From positions 1 to 5,172 of the forward strand of contig PWUO01000168.1 in assembly GCA_003562555.1 (NCBI GenBank): a stretch of 5,172 nt of DNA, given 5' to 3'. The position numbers and the translations under genes were made by a program. How positions within the stretch are numbered: position 1 is the stretch's first letter; every line of letters begins with the position of its first letter. Below, in pieces: positions 1 through 4,967 of this stretch. This DNA comes from Dehalococcoidia bacterium. Lineage in GTDB: Bacteria; Chloroflexota; Dehalococcoidia; GIF9; AB-539-J10. A model generated the notes under the pieces. That model did no database searches, was not told the DNA's origin, and was given only the letters and a program-made list of their open reading frames with translations.

Positions 1-2
1 AC

Positions 3-194
3 ATGCTCATGACCACCCGGGAGGTGGCACACCTCCTGCACGTGCACCCTAACACGGTAAGGAAATGGGTGACGGAAGGACTGCTGACTGCCTACCGACT
101 CGGACCGCGGGGAGACAGGCGTTTCACGCGAGAGGAGATCCAGCGGTTTCTACACACAACCCACGGCACGAACGGCGACCGTCCGCACCAGTAG
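3..194 (+). CDS. Small helix-turn-helix (excisionase/MerR-like) DNA-binding protein
   Basis: A 63-residue protein, probably a small DNA-binding regulator. Residues about 4-51 look like the HTH_17/excisionase-type winged helix family: TTREVAHLLHVHPNTVRKW (helix-turn-helix), a turn with GLLTAYRLGPRGDRRF (wing), then TREEIQRFL (last helix). The strongest cue is the HPNTVRKW recognition-helix motif, typical of this family. After the domain there is only a short polar tail, so it has no visible effector or catalytic domain. The start is uncertain: ATG codons occur at 3 and 9, only two bases precede the first, and the frame may continue beyond the window edge, so this could be the 3' end of a longer gene. 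It converges on rplL with 114 bases between the two stop codons. Its target and role cannot be read from sequence; phage excisionases and BldC-like regulators share this fold, but no integrase is visible. Confidence 0.75.
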   Translation: MLMTTREVAHLLHVHPNTVRKWVTEGLLTAYRLGPRGDRRFTREEIQRFLHTTHGTNGDRPHQ

Positions 195-251
195 CCCTCG
201 TCGCGGCTGCATCCGTCGCCACACGCCCACGCGCCTGCAGTACGCAACACG

Positions 252-284
252 CAGGGGCGCCCCGCATGATACGGGACGCCCCTG
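252..284 (-). terminator. Strong 13-bp hairpin downstream of rplL, probable operon terminator
   Basis: An inverted repeat begins 24 bases after the rplL stop. On the minus strand the arm CAGGGGCGTCCCG pairs with CGGGGCGCCCCTG around a 7-base loop, giving 13 pairs with one U-G wobble. Read on the plus strand, the same position is a C-A mismatch, so the fold is better as minus-strand RNA, which suggests it belongs to the rplL transcript. No U-tract follows (the next bases are CGTGTTGCGT), so it is not a canonical intrinsic terminator. It may act as a weak or NusG/Rho-assisted terminator, as a 3' stabilising hairpin, or as a bidirectional barrier between the convergent genes. Confidence 0.65.
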
Positions 285-308
285 ACAACTCACCGTTTCA
301 GATCAAGG

Positions 309-794
309 CTACTTGACTTCGACAGTCGCGCCAGCGGCCTCGAGCTTCGCCTTCACGGATGCGGCCTCATCCTTCGAGACGGATTCCTTCACGTTCTGAG
401 GCGCGCCCTCGACGAGGTCCTTGGCCTGCTTCAGGCCGAGATCGGTGACCTCACGAACCGCCTTGATGACATCGATCTTCTTCTCACCGATGGCCTGGAG
501 CACGACGGTGAACTCCGTCTTCTCCTCTTCCTCTTCGGCAGCCTCGGCCGGAGCAGCGGCACCAGCACCAACACCCGGAGCGGCCATGGCCACGGGCGCA
601 GCGCTCACACCGAACTCTTCTTCGAGCGCCTTGACGAGCTCGGAGAGCTCAACGACCGTCATCTCTTTGACGGCAGCGAGGATCTCATCGATTCCGAGAG
701 CCTTGCCCTCTTTCTTGGTTGTCTTCTTTGCGGGTTTCTTCTCTTCGGCCTGGGCCTCATCGGCAACGGCGGCCTTGGTCTCTTCTTCGGACAT
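309..794 (-). CDS. rplL: 50S ribosomal protein L7/L12 with charged N-terminal extension
   Basis: Stalk protein of the large ribosomal subunit. Dimers bind the L10 C-terminal helix and recruit and stimulate GTPase factors such as EF-Tu and EF-G. The start chosen here gives 161 residues, against a usual 120-130. Residues 1 to about 34 are an extra segment, acidic first (SEEETKAAVADEAQAEE) then lysine-rich (KKPAKKTTKKEGK). The dimerisation/L10-binding domain follows at about 35-62 (IDEILAAVKEMTVVELSELV), then an Ala/Gly/Pro-rich hinge and acidic run at about 63-91, then the factor-binding domain at about 92-161 with the hallmark GLKQAKDLVEGAP. The upstream ATG at 800 lies one base from the Shine-Dalgarno site, whereas the ATG at 794 is 7 bases away, so 794 is preferred. 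The gene follows rplJ by 16 bases and is the last of the operon. Confidence 0.95.
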   Translation of the reverse strand: MSEEETKAAVADEAQAEEKKPAKKTTKKEGKALGIDEILAAVKEMTVVELSELVKALEEEFGVSAAPVAMAAPGVGAGAAAPAEAAEEEEEKTEFTVVLQAIGEKKIDVIKAVREVTDLGLKQAKDLVEGAPQNVKESVSKDEAASVKAKLEAAGATVEVK

Positions 795-800
795 ATCCAT

Positions 801-808
801 ACCTCCTT
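801..808 (-). promoter_or_regulatory. Strong Shine-Dalgarno site that sets the rplL start
   Basis: AAGGAGGT lies on the minus strand just after the rplJ stop codon. It leaves 7 bases before the ATG at 794 but places the ATG at 800 immediately next to the SD core. This selects the downstream start. A near-perfect site fits the need for several L12 copies per L10 on each ribosome. Confidence 0.8.
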
Positions 809-810
809 GA

Positions 811-1329
811 CTACTGGGCGAGCGATTCTATTCGAGCTTGAAGGACGTTACGGAAACCCTGCAGCGGCCACGACAGCGCGCGGTGCAGCCTGCTCACAGG
901 CGCCTGCAGCTGCGCCGCCAACTGTGCCACCAGCACGTCGCGCGGCGGTAGATCAGCGAGCGCGAGCACCTCGGCGGCGGTGAGGACACGACTGCCAAGA
1001 AGCCCTCCGCGGATCTGCACGGGCGAGTCCTTCACCTTCGTCTGCAGTCGCAGTGTCTTCGCGGCCTCGACGGCATCTGCGGCGAAACCGAGCGCCATCG
1101 GTCCCTCAAGAATCTCCATGACGCGCTCGCGTCCCGTCTGCTCCGCAGCGATGCGCAACAGCGTGGTCTTGACGACGTGATACTCGACGCCCGATGACGC
1201 GAGAGTCCACCGCATCTGCGCAAGGCTCTGCGCCGTCGCACCCTGGTACGTGGTCGATACGATGAAGTCACTCTCAGCGAGGTTCTTCTTCAGCGCCTCA
1301 ATGACTTCGGTCTTCTTATCTCTATGCAT
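811..1329 (-). CDS. rplJ: 50S ribosomal protein L10
   Basis: Base of the ribosomal stalk: the N-terminal domain binds 23S rRNA beside L11 and the C-terminal helix carries L7/L12 dimers. The protein has 172 residues, a normal size. Family features are the N-terminal helix with KKTEVIEALKKNL, the core GVEYHVVKTTLLRIA at about 47-61 (most L10 proteins have KNTL where this has KTTL), EGPMALGF at about 75-82, and RGGLLG at about 107-112. The C-terminal region LADLPPRDVLVAQLAAQLQAP and beyond resembles the firmicute-type L12-binding helix. The start ATG at 1329 has GGAG seven bases upstream, directly abutting the U8 tract of the leader terminator. L10 in complex with L12 is the expected ligand of that leader, so expression is probably self-limiting. 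Confidence 0.96.
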   Translation of the reverse strand: MHRDKKTEVIEALKKNLAESDFIVSTTYQGATAQSLAQMRWTLASSGVEYHVVKTTLLRIAAEQTGRERVMEILEGPMALGFAADAVEAAKTLRLQTKVKDSPVQIRGGLLGSRVLTAAEVLALADLPPRDVLVAQLAAQLQAPVSRLHRALSWPLQGFRNVLQARIESLAQ

Positions 1330-1336
1330 AGTGCAA

Positions 1337-1340
1337 CTCC
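1337..1340 (-). promoter_or_regulatory. rplJ Shine-Dalgarno site abutting the leader terminator
   Basis: GGAG lies on the minus strand, 7 bases before the rplJ ATG. It begins at the base immediately after the U8 tract, so termination at the U-tract would release RNA lacking the ribosome-binding site. Confidence 0.8.
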
Positions 1341-1377
1341 AAAAAAAAGGCCCTGAGCCAGACGACAGGCTTCAGGG
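1341..1377 (-). terminator. Intrinsic terminator (attenuator) in the rplJ leader
   Basis: On the minus strand CCCTGAAGCC (1377-1368) pairs with GGCTCAGGG (1359-1351), giving 9 pairs with a single bulged A around an 8-base loop. Two C residues and eight consecutive T residues (1348-1341) follow. This is a textbook Rho-independent terminator, but it sits inside the operon between rplA and rplJ, so it must be conditional. Its 5' arm is shared with a competing antiterminator helix just upstream. Confidence 0.85.
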
Positions 1378-1390
1378 ACTCCCTGCGCCT
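1367..1390 (-). promoter_or_regulatory. Antiterminator helix competing with the rplJ leader terminator
   Basis: On the minus strand AGGC (1390-1387) and CAGGG (1385-1381) pair with CCCTG (1377-1373) and GCCT (1370-1367). This gives 9 pairs with a small internal loop and an AGT apical loop. It sequesters CCCTG and GCC, the whole 5' arm of the terminator. Its own 5' strand overlaps the GGCG used by the outer stem of the L10-binding fold. The three structures are therefore mutually exclusive in the order expected for L10-controlled attenuation. The pairing was seen by eye and no folding energy was computed. Confidence 0.65.
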
Positions 1391-1439
1391 CTGCAGGCCT
1401 GAGATTAAACCCCTCGCGGGGTACCTGCTGTCACTGGCG
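1386..1439 (-). ncRNA. L10 leader: L10(L12)4-binding mRNA structure
   Basis: This is a cis-regulatory RNA in the 137-base rplA-rplJ gap. On the minus strand an outer stem CGCC (1439-1436)/GGCG (1389-1386) encloses an asymmetric GA-containing internal loop (AGTGACAG opposite CAGA). Next comes the stem CAGG (1427-1424)/CCTG (1397-1394), then a 5-bp hairpin ACCCC/GGGGT capped by GCGA, a GNRA-type tetraloop (1422-1409). The single-stranded TTAATCTC before CCTGCAGAGGC resembles the conserved part of the known L10 leader family, as I recall it. In Bacillus subtilis L10(L12)4 binding to such a leader promotes termination. The position immediately before rplJ strongly supports the same role here. Confidence 0.8.
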
Positions 1440-1466
1440 ACCGTACGTATTCTATCAGATTCCGGA

Positions 1467-2177
1467 CTAGCCGGCGAGATTCATAGTGGCTTTCGGGTCC
1501 AGCTTGAACCCGGGACCCATGGTCGTAGTCAGCGTGATGCTCTTGATGTACTGACCCTTGGCGCCGCTCGGCTTGGCCTTGACGATGGCGTCAATCACCG
1601 CACCAAGATTCTCGAGCAGCTTCTCATCCTCGAAACTGATCTTCCCGATGGCGAGGTGAATGATTGCGGTGCGGTCGAGACGGTACTCAACACGCCCCTT
1701 GCGTGCATCCGCAATCCCGCGCGGCAGATCCTCGGCAGGCACCACCGTGCCGGACTTGGGGTTGGGCATGAGGCCGCGGCGGCCAAGGATCTTACCAAGC
1801 TTGGCGACCTTCGGCATCATATCCGGGGTGGCCATCGCCGTGTCGAACTCCAGCCAGCCGTCCTCGATCTGCTTGACGAGGTCATCGGCCCCAACGTAGT
1901 CCGCGCCCGCGTCCATGGCCGTCTTTCCGGCAGGGCCCTGTGCGAATACCAGCACGCGGATGGTCTTGCCAAGCCCGTGCGGTAACAGGGCGACGCCTCT
2001 GACCTGCTGGTCGGCACTTCGGGGATTCAGTCCCATCTTCAGATGCAGTTCGACTGTCTCATCAAACGCGGCATACGCGGCCTTCTTGGCCAGCTCAACA
2101 GCCTCAGCCGGGGAATAGAGCTTGTCCTTCTCGAGGACCGCTACCGCTGCGTTGTACTTCTTGCCATGTGCTGTCAT
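1467..2177 (-). CDS. rplA: 50S ribosomal protein L1
   Basis: Builds the mobile L1 stalk of the large subunit, which contacts deacylated tRNA at the E site. In many bacteria L1 also represses translation of its own rplKA mRNA. It has 236 residues, close to the usual 225-235. Visible hallmarks are LKMGLNPRSADQQVRG at about 46-61, the L1 signature LGKILGRRGLMPNPKSGTV at about 127-145, and KGQYIKSITLTTTMGPG at about 207-223. The frame is open upstream to an ATG at 2276, but that region overlaps rplK and has no L1 similarity. The ATG at 2177 with AGGA four bases before it begins the family N-terminus (GKKYNAAVAVLEK). It follows rplK by 37 bases and precedes the L10 leader. Confidence 0.96.
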   Translation of the reverse strand: MTAHGKKYNAAVAVLEKDKLYSPAEAVELAKKAAYAAFDETVELHLKMGLNPRSADQQVRGVALLPHGLGKTIRVLVFAQGPAGKTAMDAGADYVGADDLVKQIEDGWLEFDTAMATPDMMPKVAKLGKILGRRGLMPNPKSGTVVPAEDLPRGIADARKGRVEYRLDRTAIIHLAIGKISFEDEKLLENLGAVIDAIVKAKPSGAKGQYIKSITLTTTMGPGFKLDPKATMNLAG

Positions 2178-2195
2178 TGAATCCTGCTCTCCATT

Positions 2196-2214
2196 TGGCG
2201 CCCGGATGGCGCCA
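2196..2214 (-). promoter_or_regulatory. Perfect 7-bp hairpin between rplK and rplA
   Basis: On the minus strand TGGCGCC and GGCGCCA form a perfect 7-bp stem with an ATCCG loop, starting at the first base after the rplK stop and ending 18 bases before the rplA ATG. The following bases hold the rplA ribosome-binding region, and no U-tract is present, so it is not an intrinsic terminator. It could tune rplA translation by spacing or stacking against the SD, act as an RNA processing or stability element, or contribute to L1 autoregulation. The last idea is inference only: I do not see a clear L1-binding loop. Confidence 0.55.
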
Positions 2215-2643
2215 CTAGTTCTCCACGTCAACGCCCATGCTGCGGGCGGTACCCGCAACGATGGCTGCAGCCGCATCCTCGTCCTGCGCGTTGAGATCCT
2301 TCATCTTGGTCCGCGCAACCTCGTAGAGCTGCTCACGGGTGAGCGTCCCCACCTTGGTCCTCCGCGGAGTGCCGCTGCCCTTGGGCACGCCGAGCGCACG
2401 TCGCACGAGGTCGGACACGGGAGGCTGCTTGGTCACGAACGTGAAACTGCGGTCGTGATAGACGGTGATCTCCGCAGGAATGATGAACCCCTCCTGGGAG
2501 GCAGTACGCTCGTTGTACTCCTTGCAGAACGCCATGATGTTCACGCCGTGCTGACCGAGGGCCGGGCCGATGGGAGGAGCGGGTGTGGCCTTGCCAGCCT
2601 GTATCTGCAGCCGGATGATCGCGGTTACTCTCTTCTTAGCCAT
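2215..2643 (-). CDS. rplK: 50S ribosomal protein L11
   Basis: Binds the GTPase-associated centre of 23S rRNA beside L10 and is needed for factor function and for RelA sensing of stalled ribosomes. The length of 142 residues is canonical. The N-terminal domain carries AGKATPAPPIGPALGQHGVN at about 16-35, whose prolines line the thiostrepton-binding site. The C-terminal RNA-binding domain ends with the family signature RTKMKDLNAQDED...IVAGTARSMG at about 111-137. The ATG at 2643 lies two bases after the nusG stop. Its likely SD, GGAG with 11 bases of spacing, is embedded in the last codons of nusG, so translation is probably coupled. The protein looks complete and unremarkable. Confidence 0.97.
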   Translation of the reverse strand: MAKKRVTAIIRLQIQAGKATPAPPIGPALGQHGVNIMAFCKEYNERTASQEGFIIPAEITVYHDRSFTFVTKQPPVSDLVRRALGVPKGSGTPRRTKVGTLTREQLYEVARTKMKDLNAQDEDAAAAIVAGTARSMGVDVEN

Positions 2644-2645
2644 GT

Positions 2646-3188
2646 TTACAGTCTCTCCACTGACAGGAAGTCAAGCTCAACCGGCGTCTCCCGGCCGAAC
2701 AGGGACAACGCCACGATGGCCTTGCCCTTCTCAGAGTTCACTTCCTCCACTTTGCCTATGAAATCGACGAACGGTCCGCTTGTCACGCGAACGCTGTCGC
2801 CCTTCTTGAACGCCACCTTGACTTCGGTGGGTGAGTCCTTCATCCGGTCGAGAATCGTCTGCGCCTCTGCATCGACCAGAGGGGTCGGCTTCACCCCGGT
2901 GCTCACAAATCCCGCAACGCCCGGCGTGTTGCGGACGATATCCCAGCTCTCCTCATCAAGGTCCATCTTGACCATGATGTAGCCGGGAAACGCCTTTCGT
3001 ATCACCGTCCGGCGCTTTCCCGCGCGAATCTCCATCTCGTTGGTAGTGGGTACCACGACGTCGAAGATCTTATCTCCGGCATCCATGGACTTGATACGCT
3101 GCTCGAGATTACGCTTGGCGCGGTCTTCACGACCGGACGAGACATACAGCAAATACCACTGACCCTGTGACATCCCCATGCTTACCAT
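2646..3188 (-). CDS. nusG: Transcription termination/antitermination factor NusG
   Basis: Universal elongation factor that binds the RNA polymerase clamp through its NGN domain and contacts Rho or ribosomal protein S10 through its KOW domain. It has 180 residues as called. The NGN domain spans about 10-105 (QWYLLYVSSGREDRAKRNLEQR, then KAFPGYIMVKM and IVRNTPGVAGFVS). The KOW domain spans about 127-180 (FKKGDSVRVTSGPFVDFIGKVEEV and FGRETPVELDFLSVERL). The start is ambiguous. The first ATG shares one base with the secE stop (TAATG), a coupling arrangement, but ATGs at 3179 and 3173 are also in frame, none has a clear SD, and similarity begins only near residue 10. The true protein may be 3-5 residues shorter. 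Confidence 0.96.
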   Translation of the reverse strand: MVSMGMSQGQWYLLYVSSGREDRAKRNLEQRIKSMDAGDKIFDVVVPTTNEMEIRAGKRRTVIRKAFPGYIMVKMDLDEESWDIVRNTPGVAGFVSTGVKPTPLVDAEAQTILDRMKDSPTEVKVAFKKGDSVRVTSGPFVDFIGKVEEVNSEKGKAIVALSLFGRETPVELDFLSVERL

Positions 3189-3556
3189 TAGAACAGCAGG
3201 AAGCGCATCAGCCCGCTGAACACGAAATCAAACGCACCGAGCAGCGCGCCCACAACAACGCAGACAGCGGCAACCATTATGCTGAGGCGCACGGTCTCGC
3301 GTCGCGAGGGCCAGTGCGCCTTCTTCAGTTCCTGGAACGCATCGACGAAAAATCGTAACCGCGATGGTTTCTTGCTCAGCACGGGGGCAGCCTTGGCGGG
3401 CCTGGGCTTCGCTTTGGCGACCTCCTTCGGCACTGCCGGAGCAGGCGCAACAGCCTTGACAGGCTCCTGCGTCATCTCAGGCTGTGGGGTCGAAGGGGGC
3501 GTGCCGCCACCCGTTGTCTGCTTGCCTGGCTTACGTTTCTTGCCTTTTGATCCCAT
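3188..3556 (-). CDS. secE: Preprotein translocase subunit SecE
   Basis: Small essential membrane subunit of the SecYEG channel, clamping SecY. It has 122 residues. The C-terminal part is the SecE domain: an amphipathic segment RFFVDAFQELKKAHWPSRRE (about 68-87, with the conserved KKAHWPSR and T88) followed by one membrane helix at about 90-117 (SIMVAAVCVVVGALLGAF). Single-helix SecE is the common bacterial form, usually 60-70 residues. Here about 65 residues of Lys/Pro/Ala/Thr-rich low-complexity sequence precede it, presumably a disordered cytoplasmic tail. The ATG at 3556 is 4 bases after the rpmG stop with no strong SD. The stop overlaps the first nusG ATG. No tRNA-Trp lies between rpmG and secE. 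Confidence 0.94.
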   Translation of the reverse strand: MGSKGKKRKPGKQTTGGGTPPSTPQPEMTQEPVKAVAPAPAVPKEVAKAKPRPAKAAPVLSKKPSRLRFFVDAFQELKKAHWPSRRETVRLSIMVAAVCVVVGALLGAFDFVFSGLMRFLLF

Positions 3557-3560
3557 TGCG

Positions 3561-3728
3561 TTATTTCGTTTCCCGATGCGGCGTCTGTGCGCGGCACCGA
3601 GGACAGAACTTCTTCAGCTCGAGCCGCTGCGCGTCGTTCTTCTTGTTCTTCTCACTGGTGTACGTCCGCTCCTGGCACTGCGTGCACGCGAAGTGGATCA
3701 CCAGCCGCTGTTCGCCTTTCTTTGCCAT
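3561..3728 (-). CDS. rpmG: 50S ribosomal protein L33, four-cysteine (zinc) form
   Basis: A 55-residue ribosomal protein of the large subunit near the E site. The translation starts MAKKGEQRLVIHFACTQCQ and ends CRAQTPHRETK. It contains the core TYTSEKNKKNDAQRLELKKFCPRC, which matches L33 throughout. Two pairs of cysteines, C15-x2-C18 and C42-x2-C45, make this the zinc-binding (C+) type rather than the cysteine-free paralogue some bacteria induce under zinc starvation. No second copy is in the window. The ATG lies two bases after the tuf stop and four bases separate its stop from secE. No good SD precedes it, so translation is probably coupled to tuf. Confidence 0.95.
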   Translation of the reverse strand: MAKKGEQRLVIHFACTQCQERTYTSEKNKKNDAQRLELKKFCPRCRAQTPHRETK

Positions 3729-3730
3729 AG

Positions 3731-4936
3731 CTACTTGATGACCTTAGTGATTACGCCAGCCCCGACAGTTCTGCCTCCCTCACGAACGGCGAAGCGAAGT
3801 CCTTCCTCCATTACGACGGGAACCATCGTCTTGATGGTCATGCTTTGCAGGCTGTCGCCCGGCATGGCCATCTCGACACCATCGGGGAGAATGATCTCGC
3901 CCGTCACGTCCGTGGTGTGGATGAAGAACTGGGGCTTGTAGCCGGTGAAGAACGGGGTGTGCCGACCGCCTTCCTCGCGCTTGAGGATGTAGATCTCGGC
4001 GTTCGCCTCGGTATGAGGCGTCACGGTACCGGGCTTGGCCATAACCTGACCACGCTCGATCTCATCCCGGTCGATACCACGCAGCAGGATACCCACAGCG
4101 TCTCCCGCCTCAGTGCTGGTCAGCGTCTTGTGGAACATCTCCATGCTGATTGCGACCGTCTTGCGGGTGGGCTTGATGCCGACGATCTCGACCTCCTCGC
4201 CCGCCTTCAGAACGCCGCGCTCAACACGACCGGTGGCAACCGTGCCCCGGCCCTTGATGCTGAAGACATCCTCGATGGGCATAAGGAAGGGCTTGTCCTT
4301 CTCACGCACTGGCGTGGGAATGTAGCTGTCCATCGCGTCGAGGAGCTTCCAGATCTTGCCGCACCACTCACACTCACGGGTGCCGCAGCCGCACTCAAGC
4401 GCCTTGAGCGCGCTCACCTGGACGACCGGAAGGTCATCTCCGGGGAATCCGTTCGCGGAGAGAATGTCCCTGACCTCTACCTCAACCAGCTCGAGGAGCT
4501 CGGCATCTTCCATGGTGTCGACCTTATTCAGGGCGACGAGCATGGCCGGCACCTCAACCTGATGAGCCAGCAGGATGTGCTCTCGCGTCTGGGGCATGGG
4601 GCCATCATCCGCGGCCACCACGAGTATCGCGCCGTCCATCTGCGCAGCGCCGGTGATCATGTTCTTGATGTAGTCAGCATGACCCGGACAATCCACATGG
4701 CAATAATGGCGCTTCTCAGTTTCGTACTCGAGATGGGCGATGGCGATAGTGACGCCGCGCGCCTTCTCTTCCGGCGCATTGTCGATAGAGTCGAATGGAC
4801 GATACGTGTTGTATCCTCCGGCCTTCGACAGCACCAGACTCATCGCGGCTGTCAGCGTCGTCTTGCCGTGATCGACGTGTCCGATCGTGCCGACGTTACA
4901 GTGTTCTTTGGACCGTTCAAAGGTCTGCTTTGCCAT
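3731..4936 (-). CDS. tuf: Elongation factor Tu with a four-cysteine loop in the G domain
   Basis: GTPase that delivers aminoacyl-tRNA to the ribosomal A site. It has 401 residues, slightly above the usual 393-400. The G domain contains the P-loop GHVDHGKT (19-26), switch I with RGVTIA (Thr63), DCPGH (82-86, catalytic His86), NKVD (137-140) and SAL (175-177). Domain 2 starts near 210 (KPFLMPIEDVFSIKGRGTVATGRVERG), and domain 3 near 305 includes GYKPQFFIHTTDVTG. Just after SALKALE the sequence CGCGTRECEWCG places Cys at 182, 184, 189 and 192, a few residues longer than the Escherichia coli loop, and it could hold a metal. The start has AAGGAGG 11 bases upstream. The gene follows tRNA-Thr by 31 bases with no terminator, so tRNAs and tuf are probably cotranscribed. 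Confidence 0.98.
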   Translation of the reverse strand: MAKQTFERSKEHCNVGTIGHVDHGKTTLTAAMSLVLSKAGGYNTYRPFDSIDNAPEEKARGVTIAIAHLEYETEKRHYCHVDCPGHADYIKNMITGAAQMDGAILVVAADDGPMPQTREHILLAHQVEVPAMLVALNKVDTMEDAELLELVEVEVRDILSANGFPGDDLPVVQVSALKALECGCGTRECEWCGKIWKLLDAMDSYIPTPVREKDKPFLMPIEDVFSIKGRGTVATGRVERGVLKAGEEVEIVGIKPTRKTVAISMEMFHKTLTSTEAGDAVGILLRGIDRDEIERGQVMAKPGTVTPHTEANAEIYILKREEGGRHTPFFTGYKPQFFIHTTDVTGEIILPDGVEMAMPGDSLQSMTIKTMVPVVMEEGLRFAVREGGRTVGAGVITKVIK

Positions 4937-4947
4937 CTTGCCAATAA

Positions 4948-4954
4948 CCTCCTT
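4948..4954 (-). promoter_or_regulatory. Strong Shine-Dalgarno site for tuf
   Basis: AAGGAGG lies on the minus strand in the 31-base gap between tRNA-Thr and tuf, with 11 bases before the ATG at 4936. The spacing is somewhat long but the match to the anti-SD is near complete. Confidence 0.75.
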
Positions 4955-4967
4955 AACTACCTGAAAA

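Noticed and set aside
65..316. 83-codon plus-strand frame overlapping the HTH gene
   Set aside because: Different frame over the HTH gene and the terminator hairpin; no family resemblance.
795..800. ATG at 800 as the rplL start
   Set aside because: It lies one base from the Shine-Dalgarno core; the ATG at 794 has ideal 7-base spacing.
421..810. 129-codon plus-strand frame opposite rplL, rich in Ser and Ala
   Set aside because: Composition is the complement of the Ala/Glu-rich L7/L12 coding sequence; not a credible gene.
2178..2276. Upstream extension of rplA to an ATG at 2276
   Set aside because: The extra 33 codons overlap rplK and the intergenic hairpin and do not resemble L1; the ATG at 2177 has an SD and the family N-terminus.
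2122..2982. 286-codon plus-strand open frame across rplA, rplK and nusG
   Set aside because: Antisense shadow spanning three conserved genes; no protein family features and no ribosome-binding site.
3557..3560. tRNA-Trp expected between rpmG and secE in many bacteria
   Set aside because: The gap is only 4 bases, so no tRNA is present.
3279..3941. 220-codon plus-strand open frame across secE, rpmG and tuf
   Set aside because: Antisense shadow of three real genes, low-complexity product with no family resemblance.
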